Assembly (NCBI RefSeq): GCF_009604425.1
Contig: NZ_WEGI01000004.1
Coordinates: 1-64,000 of the forward strand
Source of the DNA: Nocardia aurantia
GTDB lineage: Bacteria > Actinomycetota > Actinomycetes > Mycobacteriales > Mycobacteriaceae
DNA length: 64,000 bases
Direction: 5' to 3'
The position numbers and the translations under genes were made by a program. Of this stretch, positions 1 to 10,851 are shown one piece after another (the stretch's first letter is position 1; every line of letters begins with the position of its first letter). Under the pieces are notes generated by a model. The model was not told the DNA's origin, did not search any database, and saw only the letters and a list, made by a program, of their open reading frames with translations.

Positions 1-127
1 CGACTCCTACCGCATGAAACACCGCACGAAAGCAGGTGACCACCCCTGACCTGACCACCCCCACCCCCGCCGGGGGGTGGGGACTTCCCACCGGCCACCA
101 GCGGCGACTCACAAATGGCCATTGACA
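1..127. other. Unassigned sequence abutting the broken intron reverse transcriptase
   Basis: The group II intron reverse transcriptase reads clearly to about position 128, and the reading then turns into low-similarity peptide. This stretch is therefore not intron sequence. It holds a GC-rich hairpin (CCACCCCC at 61-68 pairing with GGGGGTGG at 73-80, extendable by two pairs). On the minus strand it opens with TGTCAATGGCCA, which resembles the TG-starting ends of IS21-type elements. That is an inference only, because the element would lie beyond the left edge. Confidence 0.4.
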
Positions 128-1111
128 GGTGATCAGGGTCTTCTCCGGCGACAGGCGCAAACCCATCGCCGTCATGACCCCGGCGATCTCCTCACGCAGG
201 GCTTCGGCGTCGGCACGAGTGCCCGACACCATCAGGCACCAGTCGTCGGCATAGCGGACCAGCCGATAGTTCGGCAGTCCCCGGCGACGGCGCCTGGCCC
301 GTTCGACCTTGCCGGCGGCCGGGCCGCCGGGCGCCTGGGCGATATGCTCGTCCAGCACCGACAACGCGATATTCGCCAGCAGCGGCGAGAGGATCCCGCC
401 TTGCGGGACACCCGCAGTCGCGTCCTGCAACCGGCCTTCCTCGGTGAGGATGCCCGCCTTCAGAAACGCTTTCACCAACGCCAGAACGTGTTTGTCTCCG
501 ACACGCCGGCACACCCGCTCCATCAGAGCGGGGTGGTCGATCTCGTCGAAACACGCCTTGATGTCGCCTTCGACGACCCAGTGATAATTCCGGGGCCGGG
601 TCGTCAGATAGCGCACTTCAGCCACAGCGTCCCACGCCCGGCGGTTGGGCCGGAAACCATACGAGCACGGCAGGAAATCCGCCTCGAAGATCGGCTCCAG
701 CACCAACTTCAACGATGCCTGGACCACCCGGTCGGCCACGGTCGGGATCCCCAACCGGCGCAACTTGCCACCGGCTTTCGGGATCATCCGCTCACGCACC
801 GGCATCGGGCGGAAGCTGCGCTGCTTCACCTGCGAACGCAACTGGCCGAGGAAGTCCCCGACCCCCTCGAACACCGCGACGGACAAGGCTGTTCGCCCAT
901 CCACCCCGGCAGTCCGGGCACCGGTGTTCCCGCTCACCCGATCCCACGCCACCACCAAGAACGCAGGATCACACACGAGGTTGAACAGATCATCGAACCG
1001 GCGACGAGGATCGCCGCAGGCCCAACGGTGCAGCTTCGTCTGGATATTCAGTACCCGTCGGCGAGCCTGCAACAGCACCACCTCCGGATCGTCGGTATTC
1101 ACCGGCGACAC
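128..1111 (-). pseudogene. ltrA: Group II intron reverse transcriptase/maturase, 3'-truncated
   Basis: In the minus frame with codons ending at 1109 the peptide carries the family hallmarks. An N-terminal LNIQTKLHRWA-like segment leads into PKAGGKLRRLGIPTVADR, then FRPNRRAWDA, then GVPQGGILSPLLANIALS (about 366-420), then YADD at 242-253, which is the polymerase active site. The start is taken as GTG at 1109-1111, with AGGAGG five bases upstream. The normal continuation after LSPEKTLIT (a HIDEGFDFLG-type segment, thumb and maturase domain X) is missing. The frame instead reads on without a stop to the left edge through unrelated, proline-rich sequence. The RT core is intact but the protein is almost certainly non-functional for splicing. 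Every frame-shadow of this gene was ignored. Confidence 0.9.
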
Positions 1112-1753
1112 ACATTCCTCCTGATCTTCCAGTCCATGAAACCGCTTGTCTCGCTGACCCCCTTCGCCCTGCGGCCGCTTCTCGCGGCCTCCACGGCGGG
1201 TCGTCACTCCCGCGACTACTACGGGGCCTCCGCCCCACCGCTACGGTCCTCGACCGGAACAAGTCTCCCGATCCCGCCCGGATCGGCTATCCGGAACGAA
1301 ATCCACGGTCCCGCACGATGGTTCCCACGTTCACCAGGTAATCGATCGGTCAGGGAGGCACCCAGCTCTACTCCGGCAGCACCGCCACGGCTACGCCGCA
1401 GACCTTCACCATGGCCACCTCACCGCACGAGATACACGGTTTCGGAGCCGAAACCCTTGGAGCTAGAGAGTTCCGAGCACTGCACACCGGCCCACATCCG
1501 CCAGGTTGGAGCCGGCTTCGCTGTTACGGAGCTTCGACCACTGGTTCGCTCACGCTGCACCTTCTGACCTCGCCCAACGGGCCCGCACCGTCTGGCAGTT
1601 CCAGCGCGACCCGCCCTCGTCGGGGCCGCTTGCCACCCGAACCGGCCGTTCCTCCGGACCAGGCTGCCCCCAGGCTTCACTCAAGCCGCTGCGACGACCC
1701 GAGGGAGACGGCCTCTCACCACCTCTCGACTATCCCAGCGCCTCGTGGCGCAC
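128..1753 (-). mobile_element. Group II intron, 5' part (RNA domains and N-terminal reverse transcriptase)
   Basis: The 5' end is read at 1753, where the minus strand begins GTGCG, the consensus start of group II introns, immediately after codons of an IS3 orfA. About 640 nt of non-coding sequence follow (1753 down to 1112), the usual space for structural domains I to III, and then the intron-encoded protein begins. The intron points the same way as the interrupted transposase. Its 3' part (maturase domain, domains V and VI) is not in the window because the protein breaks off near 127. Ribozyme structure was not folded, so the 5' boundary rests on the GTGCG motif and on the point where orfA similarity ends. 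Confidence 0.85.
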
Positions 1754-2061
1754 AGCTCCCGCGCGAAGAAAGCCGACGCCAGCTTGAGAATCTCGTTGGC
1801 CTGCTTCAGATCTCGTACTTCTCTCCGCAGTTTCCGCAACTCGTCACGCTCGGCCGGCGACAGACCCGAACTCGTCGGTTTGCCCGGTCGCGCGCCCTCA
1901 TCGAGGGCTTTCTTGATCCAGATCCGCAGTGTCTCGTAGTGCACATCGACCAGCGGGGCGATGGCCTGCGCGGCGGCATACGGGGATCCGTACTCATCGA
2001 GACGCTCGAGAGCCAGGCGTACAGCCTTCTCCCGAACCTCGGGCGGGTAACGCTTCGACAT
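1754..2061 (-). pseudogene. IS3-family transposase OrfA, interrupted by the group II intron
   Basis: The protein begins MSKRYPPEVREKAVRL at 2061 and continues through the helix-turn-helix of the orfA family (YAAAQAIAPLVDVHYETLRIW) and the leucine-zipper-like segment ending ANEILKLASAFFAREL. This is the point where OrfA proteins normally finish and the OrfB frameshift site lies. After AREL the sequence becomes intron RNA (GTGCG at 1753). A read-through frame runs on to a stop at 1681 but codes only intron sequence. Splicing could restore the transposase only if the missing 3' intron and 3' exon exist elsewhere, which is unlikely here. Confidence 0.85.
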
Positions 2062-2114
2062 GATGGGAACCATCTTCCACTAGGAAGAAGCGGCCCCCAA
2101 CCCGTGACGGTTCA
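1754..2114 (-). mobile_element. IS3-family element, left-end remnant
   Basis: The minus strand starts with TGAACCGTCACGGGTT at 2114, a typical IS3-family terminal inverted repeat (TGAACCG), followed about 50 bases later by orfA. Only the left end and most of orfA are present before the group II intron interrupts the element. orfB and the right end are not in the window. The terminus directly abuts the stop codon of the 68-residue gene at 2115, so the element inserted exactly at or behind that gene's end. No target duplication can be checked because the other end is absent. Confidence 0.75.
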
Positions 2115-2321
2115 TCACAGCGCACCCCGTTCCAGGTCTTCTGCGGCTTCACGAAGCTTCGCGGCGGTGACCCTGGCCGGAACCAGGTCGTCGTCGGAGT
2201 GGAACGACTGGACTCGCATGTGGCCGGGCCGGTCGGGGTCCGGGCCGATGGTGATCACGGTCGACGCGTAGTACACAGCGTCGAGAAGTTCGGCGGGGGT
2301 GGCGTGGCCGGATGCGCTCAC
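2115..2321 (-). CDS. Hypothetical protein, 68 residues
   Basis: A small acidic protein starting at GTG 2321 (MSASGHATPAELLDAV...), with a GGGGG ribosome-binding stretch about seven bases upstream. It is soluble with no signal peptide. The C-terminal half is helical and charged (AAKLREAAEDLERGAL), reminiscent of small actinobacterial accessory proteins, but I do not recognise the family. Its TGA stop directly touches the IS3 terminus at 2114. The true C-terminus may therefore have been clipped by the insertion and the stop supplied at the junction. Confidence 0.55.
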   Translation of the reverse strand: MSASGHATPAELLDAVYYASTVITIGPDPDRPGHMRVQSFHSDDDLVPARVTAAKLREAAEDLERGAL

Positions 2322-2431
2322 GACGAAACCCCCTGTGCCGTAGACGGCAAGAGGGTGTGACGGTGTGCTTTGTGCCGACGGGGATCGGTTAGGATGCGGG
2401 GATGACCACCGCAGAGCATGGGCGCCAGCGC

Positions 2432-2462
2432 CCGGCCGTTCATTTCGAAAATGAACAGCCGG
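2432..2462 (-). terminator. Hairpin downstream of tRNA-Lys
   Basis: GTTCATTT (2438-2445) pairs perfectly with AAATGAAC (2449-2456) across a 3-nt loop. Outer arms CCGGC/GCCGG are separated by a single mismatch. It lies 11 bases beyond the tRNA 3' end in the direction of transcription, consistent with a terminator. No long T run follows. Confidence 0.5.
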
Positions 2463-2473
2463 AACGCGCTAGG

Positions 2474-2546
<73 letters not shown>

Positions 2547-2792
2547 TTGGTGTCGGCGCCGTTTCCGGCGCGAGGGAAACGATAACAGGATCACCTGCCG
2601 AACGTGAAATCGCCTGTTCAGCGGGGGTGGGGGGTGTGAAGTAACGGTTGTGGGCCCAGTTCGGGCTGATTGTCGTCTTCGTGCTGATCGGCTGGCAAAA
2701 TCAGCGCAGCGCGCGTGCTCTCGTCCGATCCCTGACCCGAGCTGCGACCGGAGTGGTCCGAGTCGCACATCAGACATGGAAACGGGGCTGAT

Positions 2793-3983
2793 ATGAGCAT
2801 TTGTCGAGGTGGGCGGTCTCTGGGGTCGCTGACCGCGGTGTCGCTGGTGGCGTTGCTTGCGGTCGGGTGTGACCGGTTGCACGACGCGTCGCCGGCGGGG
2901 CAGGTGCATTCCGCGTTGGAGCAGATAAGACCGAAGGTCGCCGTGCCGATCAAGGACGGTGACCTGGAAGTTTCGCCGGGTGTTCCGGTCAAGGTGCAGG
3001 TGGAGGATGGGACGTTGCTGTCGGTCAGTCTGACCGCGGCGGACGGGACCGTGGTGCCGGGGCAGTTGACGCCCGACGGGCACAGCTGGGAGATCACCCA
3101 GCCCCTGGATTTCTCGACCGCTTATCGGCTGCGGGCCGAGGCGGTGGGGTTGGGGGGTAAGACCACCTCGAACATGAATTTCGCCACACTCACGCCGCGG
3201 GTGAAGACCCATCCTTACCTCGATCCGAACGACGAGGAAGTGGTGGGGGTGGGGCAGCCGGTCGCGCTGCGATTCGACGAGAACGTGCCGGATCGCAAGG
3301 CGGCGCAGGATCTGGTGAAGATCACCACTACGCCGCCGGTCGAGGGGGCGTTCTATTGGATCAACAATCGTGAGGTGCGGTGGCGGCCCGAGCATTACTG
3401 GGCGCCGGGCACGCAGGTGACCATCGATGTGAACGGCTACGGGAAGAGTCTCGGCGAGGGAGTGGTGGTGGACGGGGACGTCCATTCCGCCTTCACCGTC
3501 GGCGAGGCGACGTTCTTCAATGCCGACGATTCCACCAAAACCGTTGTGGTGGAACGCAATGGGCAGGTGATCCGGACCATGCCGACCTCGATGGGCAAGG
3601 ATTCGACCCCCACCGAGAACGGCATCTACATCATCGCCGACCGCAACGAGCAGATCATCATGGATTCGTCGACGTACGGGGTTCCGTCGAGCTCCCCGGA
3701 CGGGTATCGGACGCCGGTCGACTACGCCACCCGGATGTCGTACAACGGGACCTTCATGCATTCGGCGCCGTGGTCGGTGGGCGCGCAGGGGTCCTACGAC
3801 ACCAGTCACGGCTGCCTGAATCTCAGCCCGGAGGATGCCCGCTGGGTCTACGAGAACGCCAAGCGCGGTGATGTCGCCGTGGTGCGCAACACGTCCGGCG
3901 ATACGTTGTCGGGTGTGGACGGACTCGGGGACTGGAACATTCCCTGGGCGGAATGGAAGGCCGGGAACGCCGACAATCGGTGA
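2793..3983 (+). CDS. L,D-transpeptidase lipoprotein (YkuD catalytic domain)
   Basis: A cell-wall enzyme expected to form 3-3 cross-links between meso-diaminopimelate residues of peptidoglycan, outside the membrane. Residues 1-26 form a lipoprotein signal ending in the lipobox LLAVGC (acylated Cys26). Two beta-sandwich (Ig-like) regions fill roughly 45-250, as in mycobacterial LdtMt2. The YkuD domain follows, with the invariant His in FMHSAPWS and the catalytic motif SHGCLNLS (His339, Cys341). The C-terminal tail (GLGDWNIPWAEWKAG) is the Trp-rich extension usual in this class. Length (396 aa) fits the Mycobacteriales family. It converges on a small secreted protein gene six bases away. Confidence 0.93.
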   Translation: MSICRGGRSLGSLTAVSLVALLAVGCDRLHDASPAGQVHSALEQIRPKVAVPIKDGDLEVSPGVPVKVQVEDGTLLSVSLTAADGTVVPGQLTPDGHSWEITQPLDFSTAYRLRAEAVGLGGKTTSNMNFATLTPRVKTHPYLDPNDEEVVGVGQPVALRFDENVPDRKAAQDLVKITTTPPVEGAFYWINNREVRWRPEHYWAPGTQVTIDVNGYGKSLGEGVVVDGDVHSAFTVGEATFFNADDSTKTVVVERNGQVIRTMPTSMGKDSTPTENGIYIIADRNEQIIMDSSTYGVPSSSPDGYRTPVDYATRMSYNGTFMHSAPWSVGAQGSYDTSHGCLNLSPEDARWVYENAKRGDVAVVRNTSGDTLSGVDGLGDWNIPWAEWKAGNADNR

Positions 3984-3989
3984 CGCGGG

Positions 3990-4241
3990 TCAGGGCGTGC
4001 AGGAGAGGTGGGTGCTGCCGAGGAGTGAGATCGCGCTGCCGGAGATGACGCAGAAGGCCTGACCGGCGGCCGAACCGGTGCTCACCACATCCTGGGCCGC
4101 GGGCTTGCTCGACGCCGGGGCCTCGGAGTTGGGCGTGGTGCTCGGCTCCAGCGGGATGGCCGCACCGGCGGCGGCGCCGGTCGCGGACAGCAGCAGGGCG
4201 CCGGCGAACGCGGCGGTGAGGGCATGTCGATTCACGGTCAC
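3990..4241 (-). CDS. Small secreted protein, 83 residues
   Basis: It starts MTVNRHALTAAFAGALLLS, a clear Sec signal peptide with probable cleavage after an Ala-Gly-Ala run near residue 27. The mature part is a Ser/Thr/Pro/Ala-rich linker and then a short hydrophobic tail with two cysteines (AFCVISG, THLSCTP) that could pair as a disulfide. No known domain was recognised. Mycobacteriales carry many such exported peptides of unknown role. It is tail-to-tail with the L,D-transpeptidase gene. Confidence 0.65.
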   Translation of the reverse strand: MTVNRHALTAAFAGALLLSATGAAAGAAIPLEPSTTPNSEAPASSKPAAQDVVSTGSAAGQAFCVISGSAISLLGSTHLSCTP

Positions 4242-4334
4242 GACTTTCTGCGGCGGGAGTTCGTGACGAGTCTACGGAAATCGGATGTGCCGGGAGATGT
4301 TTCGGTGATCTTCACAAGCGGCCGCGGGCGGATG

Positions 4335-4389
4335 CCACCGCCGCCACAAATCCGCTCGGTGCCAACGGATTCAGTGGTGGCGGCGGTGG
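4335..4389 (-). terminator. Two-part hairpin after the hydroxyacyl-CoA dehydrogenase gene
   Basis: CCACCGCCGCCAC (4335-4347) pairs perfectly with GTGGCGGCGGTGG (4377-4389). Inside the loop AATCCG (4349-4354) pairs with CGGATT (4366-4371). It begins seven bases past the stop codon of the minus-strand gene at 4397, the place for a transcription terminator. Confidence 0.65.
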
Positions 4390-4396
4390 GATCGGA

Positions 4397-5242
4397 TCAG
4401 TAGGTGTAGAAGCCGCGCTTGGTCTTCCGGCCGAGGTAGCCCGATTCGACCATGCGGCGCAACAACACCGGGGGTGCGTAGTGCGGCTCGCGGAACTCCT
4501 CGTACAGCGATTCGGCGACGGCGAGGGTGACATCGAGGCCGATGGTGTCGGTGAGCCGCAGCGGGCCCTGCGGGTGGGCGCAGCCGGACACCATGCCCTC
4601 GTCGATGTCCTCGGCGCGGGCGAAGCCGGTTTCCAGCATGCGGATCGCCGAGCACAGGTAGGGGATCAGCAGCGCGTTCACGATGAACCCGGCCTGATCC
4701 TTGGATTCGATGGTGCGTTTGCCGAGGGTGTCCCGGGCCCATGCGGTGGCCTTGTCGGCCACCGCGCGGTCGGTCTTCAGGCTGACCACGATCTCGACCA
4801 GCGGCAGCACCGGCACCGGGTTGAAGAAGTGGATGCCGAGGACCCGTTCGGGGCGGGTGGTGGCGTTGGCGATCCGGACCACGGGGATCGAGGAGGTGTT
4901 CGTGGCCAGGATGGTCTCGGGTGCGACGAGCGCGTCGAGCTTGGCGAAGAACTCGGTCTTCAGCGACTCGATCTCGGGGGCCGCCTCGACCACCAGTTCC
5001 CGGTCGGCGAAATCGTCGATCGTGGTGGTGAGGGTGATCCGGGCGCGCGCCTCGTCCGCGGCCGCCTGTTCCAGCCGGCCGGACTTCACGGCCCGGGCCA
5101 GTGAGGTCTCGATCCGCGCGACGGCCGCGTCGGCGGCCTCCCGGTCGCGCTCGAGGACCAGCACGTTACCGCCGTTCCGGGCCGTGACCTCGGCGATCCC
5201 GGCCCCCATCGTGCCGCCGCCGATGACTCCGATGCGATCCAC
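4397..5242 (-). CDS. fadB2: 3-hydroxybutyryl-CoA (3-hydroxyacyl-CoA) dehydrogenase
   Basis: A soluble NAD(P)-dependent dehydrogenase interconverting acetoacetyl-CoA and 3-hydroxybutyryl-CoA in fatty-acid metabolism. The start is GTG at 5242 (VDRIGVIGGGTMGAGIAEV) with AAGGAG nine bases upstream. This puts the Rossmann motif GGGTMG at residue 8, as in the family. The HFFNPVPVLPLVEIV segment carries the catalytic His region, and the helical C-terminal dimerisation domain ends YLGRKTKRGFYTY, a near-invariant tail. At 281 aa it is normal for the monofunctional FadB2/Hbd type. A strong hairpin follows the stop. Confidence 0.93.
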   Translation of the reverse strand: MDRIGVIGGGTMGAGIAEVTARNGGNVLVLERDREAADAAVARIETSLARAVKSGRLEQAAADEARARITLTTTIDDFADRELVVEAAPEIESLKTEFFAKLDALVAPETILATNTSSIPVVRIANATTRPERVLGIHFFNPVPVLPLVEIVVSLKTDRAVADKATAWARDTLGKRTIESKDQAGFIVNALLIPYLCSAIRMLETGFARAEDIDEGMVSGCAHPQGPLRLTDTIGLDVTLAVAESLYEEFREPHYAPPVLLRRMVESGYLGRKTKRGFYTY

Positions 5243-5349
5243 GCTTGCCGCTCCTTCGTTCGTGGGATGCTCTGGGCCGAGCCTATCGGCGGGGGGTGAT
5301 TCGCCGGAATCCCGCCCCATCCAGTCTGGAATGAGTCATACTTCTGAAT

Positions 5350-5790
5350 GTGTCCACTGTGTCGGACTTCGAGCGGATGCTCCGGGCGGCCGCTCTGCGT
5401 GTGACAGCACCGCGACTGGCGGTGCTGGCCGCGGCGCACGACCATCCGCACTCCGATACGGACACCCTCATCGGCCTCGTCCGCGAGGCCCTGGAAACGG
5501 TGTCCCACCAGGCCGTATACGACGTACTCCGGGCGCTGACCGGCGCCGGTCTGCTGCGCCGCATCCAGCCGACGGGTTCCGTCGCACGGTACGAGACGCG
5601 GGTGGGGGACAACCACCACCATGTCGTGTGCCGAGTGTGCGGCGCCATCGCCGATGTCGACTGTGCCGTCGGCGCGACACCCTGTCTGACCGCCGCCGAC
5701 AGCAGCGGCTTCACCATCGACGAGGCCGAGGTCATCTACTGGGGCCGGTGTCCCGCCTGTGCTCTGCTGCCGACTCCCGACAGCCGTTGA
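5350..5790 (+). CDS. furA: Fur-family repressor of katG (FurA)
   Basis: A metal-dependent, redox-sensing DNA-binding repressor of catalase-peroxidase genes. The start GTG at 5350 gives [26 protein letters not shown], the standard winged-helix N-terminus. The wHTH helix is [20 protein letters not shown]. Metal sites are visible as [12 protein letters not shown] (His cluster and CxxC) and a C-terminal CPAC. At 146 aa it is the usual size. It lies 26 bases upstream of katG in the same direction, the classic actinobacterial furA-katG operon, and probably autoregulates from the promoter between 5243 and 5349. Confidence 0.93.
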   Translation: MSTVSDFERMLRAAALRVTAPRLAVLAAAHDHPHSDTDTLIGLVREALETVSHQAVYDVLRALTGAGLLRRIQPTGSVARYETRVGDNHHHVVCRVCGAIADVDCAVGATPCLTAADSSGFTIDEAEVIYWGRCPACALLPTPDSR

Positions 5791-5804
5791 TCCACTGTGT
5801 GTGA

Positions 5805-8039
<2,235 letters not shown>

Positions 8040-8045
8040 TCGCGC

Positions 8046-8136
8046 ACGGTCCGGCCGGGTCCGTCCCGGCCGGAACCGTCTGCTGTGCAACGATTCTCGC
8101 CGCTTCCCGCGAATCCGGGGTGCGGCGAGAATCGTT
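8046..8136. terminator. Tandem hairpins between convergent katG and MFS genes
   Basis: The first hairpin pairs CCGGCCGGG (8051-8059) with CCCGGCCGG (8065-8073) over a 5-nt loop. It extends by ACGGT/ACCGT with one bulged A (8046-8079). The second has 15-bp perfect arms, 8089-8103 (AACGATTCTCGCCGC) and 8122-8136. Together they can terminate transcription arriving from both sides. Confidence 0.75.
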
Positions 8137-8141
8137 TCGCG

Positions 8142-9350
8142 TCAGTCGTGGGTGAGGTGCAGCGGCCGGGACGCGCCGCGTAGCGCCGGAACCAGCAGCA
8201 CGGTGACGAGGACCGTGATCGCGGCCAGCGCGCCGATGCCGGTCGCCAGTCCGCCGGTGCCCGCCTGTAGCCCGGCGACGACCAGGGCCGAGGCGAACTG
8301 GCCGAGGAACAGCGTGCCGGTCCACAGGCCCGTGCCGCGGCCGCGCTGCTCGAAGGTGAGCCGGTTGACCGCCCACACCAGCAGCGTCGGCAACATCAGC
8401 CCGGTGCCGAATCCGGTGACGATCGCGCCGGCGATGATCACCGGAACCGCGTGGGTCGCGGCCACGATTCCGAGACCGACAGCGGTGCAACCGAATTCGA
8501 TCGGCACCAGCCGGGCGGCGGTCGACCCGGAGAGGCGGCCGAACAGGCCCGCGCCGATGGCGGTGGCCAGGGACATCGCGGCGCTGATGCCGCCGATCGC
8601 GGCGGTCGAGCCGACCCCGGCGTCGTCGAGAACGAAGGACAGCTCGACGATCAAGGCGTAGAACAGGATTCCGCCGAAGAGGGTGACCAGGCAGGGCGCG
8701 GCTAGCTGCCGCCACGGCAGCGCAACCAGTTTCGCGGAACGCGGACCGGAACGTGCCGGCTCCCACAAGATCCGGGCCATCGGCACGGCCAGCAGCGCCG
8801 CCGCCAGGTACAGCCAGAACGGGGTGCGCCAGCCCGCGCCGCCGAGTGCGCCCCCGGCGCCGAGGAATACGGTGGCCGCGATCGCGGTGGTGAGCGTCTG
8901 CAGGCCCATGTACCGGGCGCGGCGCGGCCCGGACCAGTAGTCGCCGATCATCGTGGTGCAGCTGGTCATGATGGCCGCCTCGCACAGGCCGAGCAGTACC
9001 CGGCTCGCCACGATCGCCGGCAGCGAGGGCAGATACAGCGGTGCGGTGCCGACCACCGAGTAGCAGATCATCGCGATCAGCAGCGTCCGGCGGCGGTCGA
9101 CCCGATCGGCGACGAATCCGGCGAACGGCGCGGTGAGACCGACCAGCAGGGCGGGCGCCGACAACATCAGCGGGGTCAGGACCTCGACCCCGGCGGTCCC
9201 GGTGAAGGCATCCTTCACCTGCGGCAACACCGGCGCGAGCAGTGTGGCGCCGAGTACCGGCATGCAGCTCGCCGCCAGCAGCAGCGCCAACTGCGGGCGT
9301 CCGGCGGCGGGGGCTTGCGGCGCGGCGAGGGGGACTTGGATTTCCGACAC
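8142..9350 (-). CDS. MFS transporter, 12 TM segments
   Basis: An inner-membrane drug or metabolite permease. The start GTG at 9350 (VSEIQVPLAAPQAPAAG) is preferred over an upstream TTG. The chain shows the alternating hydrophobic segments of the major facilitator superfamily, with GFVADRVDRRRTLLI between TM2 and TM3 (motif A) and LLGLCEAAIMTSCTTMIGDYW around TM4. Length is 402 aa. Substrate cannot be told. Closest general type is the aromatic-compound or multidrug DHA1-like permeases. It stands alone, with no regulator alongside. Confidence 0.8.
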   Translation of the reverse strand: MSEIQVPLAAPQAPAAGRPQLALLLAASCMPVLGATLLAPVLPQVKDAFTGTAGVEVLTPLMLSAPALLVGLTAPFAGFVADRVDRRRTLLIAMICYSVVGTAPLYLPSLPAIVASRVLLGLCEAAIMTSCTTMIGDYWSGPRRARYMGLQTLTTAIAATVFLGAGGALGGAGWRTPFWLYLAAALLAVPMARILWEPARSGPRSAKLVALPWRQLAAPCLVTLFGGILFYALIVELSFVLDDAGVGSTAAIGGISAAMSLATAIGAGLFGRLSGSTAARLVPIEFGCTAVGLGIVAATHAVPVIIAGAIVTGFGTGLMLPTLLVWAVNRLTFEQRGRGTGLWTGTLFLGQFASALVVAGLQAGTGGLATGIGALAAITVLVTVLLVPALRGASRPLHLTHD

Positions 9351-9503
9351 GAGACACCTTCGGTACAACGAGTGAACTGGGCCACAACATGGCGTGGCTC
9401 ACAGCGTGTCGGAACGGCCCGGGTGAGGGGAACCCAAAATTCGCTATACCCGCCATCCATCGGATGGATCGGCCGCGGTCGCCGAGTCGGGCGGACCCGG
9501 GTT

Positions 9504-9935
9504 CTACAGGATCTCGGCCTTCCGCAGAGCTTCGAGCTGCCGCCAGACTTCGTGGTCGGCCGGCAGGTAGGTGGCGAGATCGTCCTGCGCCGAAAGGTTT
9601 TCGGTGACAATACGCAGCCGGGCGGTGGAATTCGCGTTGCCGTACCAGAATTCGAGCGGGATATCGGTGAGGGCGACCAGGAGTCCGCCGGGCAGGAAGT
9701 CGCCCGCGGTGAGCGGGTCCTGCTCCAGCAGGGTCAGCGCCCAGGACACCACCGACTCCAGGCTCTCCCGTTGGCGCAGCAGCACAGACAGTTCTTCCGC
9801 GCCCAGCGCGCGGATCGGTGTCTGCCGCAGGGTGTGCACCGCCTGCTGTTCCCGCGACGCCCCGGCCGGTGGTTCCGGCCTGGTCTCGCCGTCGAGATCC
9901 TCGAGCGTCAAACTCCCCAGGTCGATGGTGTTCAT
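9504..9935 (-). CDS. CdiI-like contact-dependent inhibition immunity protein
   Basis: The start is ATG at 9935 (MNTIDLGSLTLEDLDG), with GAGGA seven bases upstream. The central region RQTPIRALGAEELSVLLRQ, then LESVVSWALTLLEQDPL, then DFLPGGLLVALTDIPLEFW, matches my knowledge of the CdiI-type immunity family. That pattern is a short N-terminal helix, L-x-W/P-x-A-L-x-x-L-E-x-D-P-L, a P-G-D/G-LL motif and a terminal EFW. Members neutralise toxin domains of contact-dependent or polymorphic systems in the cytoplasm. At 143 aa it is slightly long. It is divergent from the TNT-domain gene 166 bases away, which supports a toxin-immunity islet, although its cognate toxin is not identified. Confidence 0.55.
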   Translation of the reverse strand: MNTIDLGSLTLEDLDGETRPEPPAGASREQQAVHTLRQTPIRALGAEELSVLLRQRESLESVVSWALTLLEQDPLTAGDFLPGGLLVALTDIPLEFWYGNANSTARLRIVTENLSAQDDLATYLPADHEVWRQLEALRKAEIL

Positions 9936-10101
9936 ACTGTCCTCGCCGTTCTGCAACCCCTCTTCGACGGTACCCGCCGGACCGATCACCAGGGCAGCGG
10001 GCCGGCGTCGGCGAAGAACTCGCACACGATTCGCCGCCGCCGCTCGCTCGTTACAGTCGAACCGGTTCTGTTCGGGTGGTACCGCGTGACGAGAGGCTCT
10101 G

Positions 10102-10851
10102 ATGGATTTCGACGAGCTCGGCCTGATCCTGCGCGGGCTCGGGGTGCCCGATTCGGTCGCCTCGATCGGCCGGTACGCCGACGGCCATTACTGTCTGGTG
10201 CCCGCCGCGGACGGGAACTTCGAGGTCTGCCGGTTCGAGCGCGGCGCGAAACAGGATCTGTGCGTGTATGCCTCGATGAGTAGCGCGTGCCTGGGATTTC
10301 TCGGGGTCATCGGCGGCGGCTTGACCGGGTTGCAGCCGGTGCCACCGGGGCACGGGGTCCGCAACGCGCTGGGCGGGGCGTCCTACGCGCATCCGGCGGT
10401 GCAGCGGCTGCTCGCGGACGACAGCGATTCGGTGTTCGGCCGGCTGCCGGAACCGGAGTGGATCCGGCGCTTCGTGGTTCCGGAGGATCGCGCGCTGCCG
10501 ATCGGGCAGCGCCGGCTGATCTGGCCGGACGCGATCCGGCATCCGGACGGGTTCACCACCCCGTCGGACCGGGCGCCGGCGCGATTGGACGCCGGCAGCG
10601 TCCTGGATTCGTTCGGGCCCACCTTCACCCGGGTCCTGTACGAGGCGGGCACCTCGTTCGGCGCCCGGTCGCTGCCCATCGATTACGCGCAGTCGGGCTA
10701 TCGGCGCTGGCGGGTACTGCAACCGGTACCGGTGTGGACCGGTACGGTCGCGCCCTGGTTCGGCCGCCCGGGCGGCGCGATCCAGCACCGCACCATGACA
10801 CCGGTGATCGATCTGGCCGGCGCCGGATTCGTCGAGGAACTGCCGCTGTGA
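10102..10851 (+). CDS. TNT-domain (NAD-glycohydrolase toxin) protein
   Basis: The C-terminal ~95 residues match the tuberculosis-necrotizing-toxin fold. They run from ARLDAGSVLDSFGPTFTRV through EAGTSFGARSLP to YRRWRVLQPVPVW and APWFGRPGGAIQH. Known TNT domains hydrolyse NAD and kill host or rival cells. The Gln of GGAIQ, which is catalytic in the Mycobacterium tuberculosis enzyme, is kept. The Arg usually found in the LDRFG motif is Ser here, so activity may be altered. Residues ~10-75 form a separate domain that resembles the downstream protein. No signal peptide, WXG100/PPE or other export module is present. Length is 249 aa. The stop overlaps the next gene's GTG start. Confidence 0.8.
   Translation: MDFDELGLILRGLGVPDSVASIGRYADGHYCLVPAADGNFEVCRFERGAKQDLCVYASMSSACLGFLGVIGGGLTGLQPVPPGHGVRNALGGASYAHPAVQRLLADDSDSVFGRLPEPEWIRRFVVPEDRALPIGQRRLIWPDAIRHPDGFTTPSDRAPARLDAGSVLDSFGPTFTRVLYEAGTSFGARSLPIDYAQSGYRRWRVLQPVPVWTGTVAPWFGRPGGAIQHRTMTPVIDLAGAGFVEELPL

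Noticed and set aside
77..1567. 496-residue open frame on the plus strand
   Set aside because: It is the antisense shadow of the group II intron and its reverse transcriptase, and the translated peptide shows no domain.
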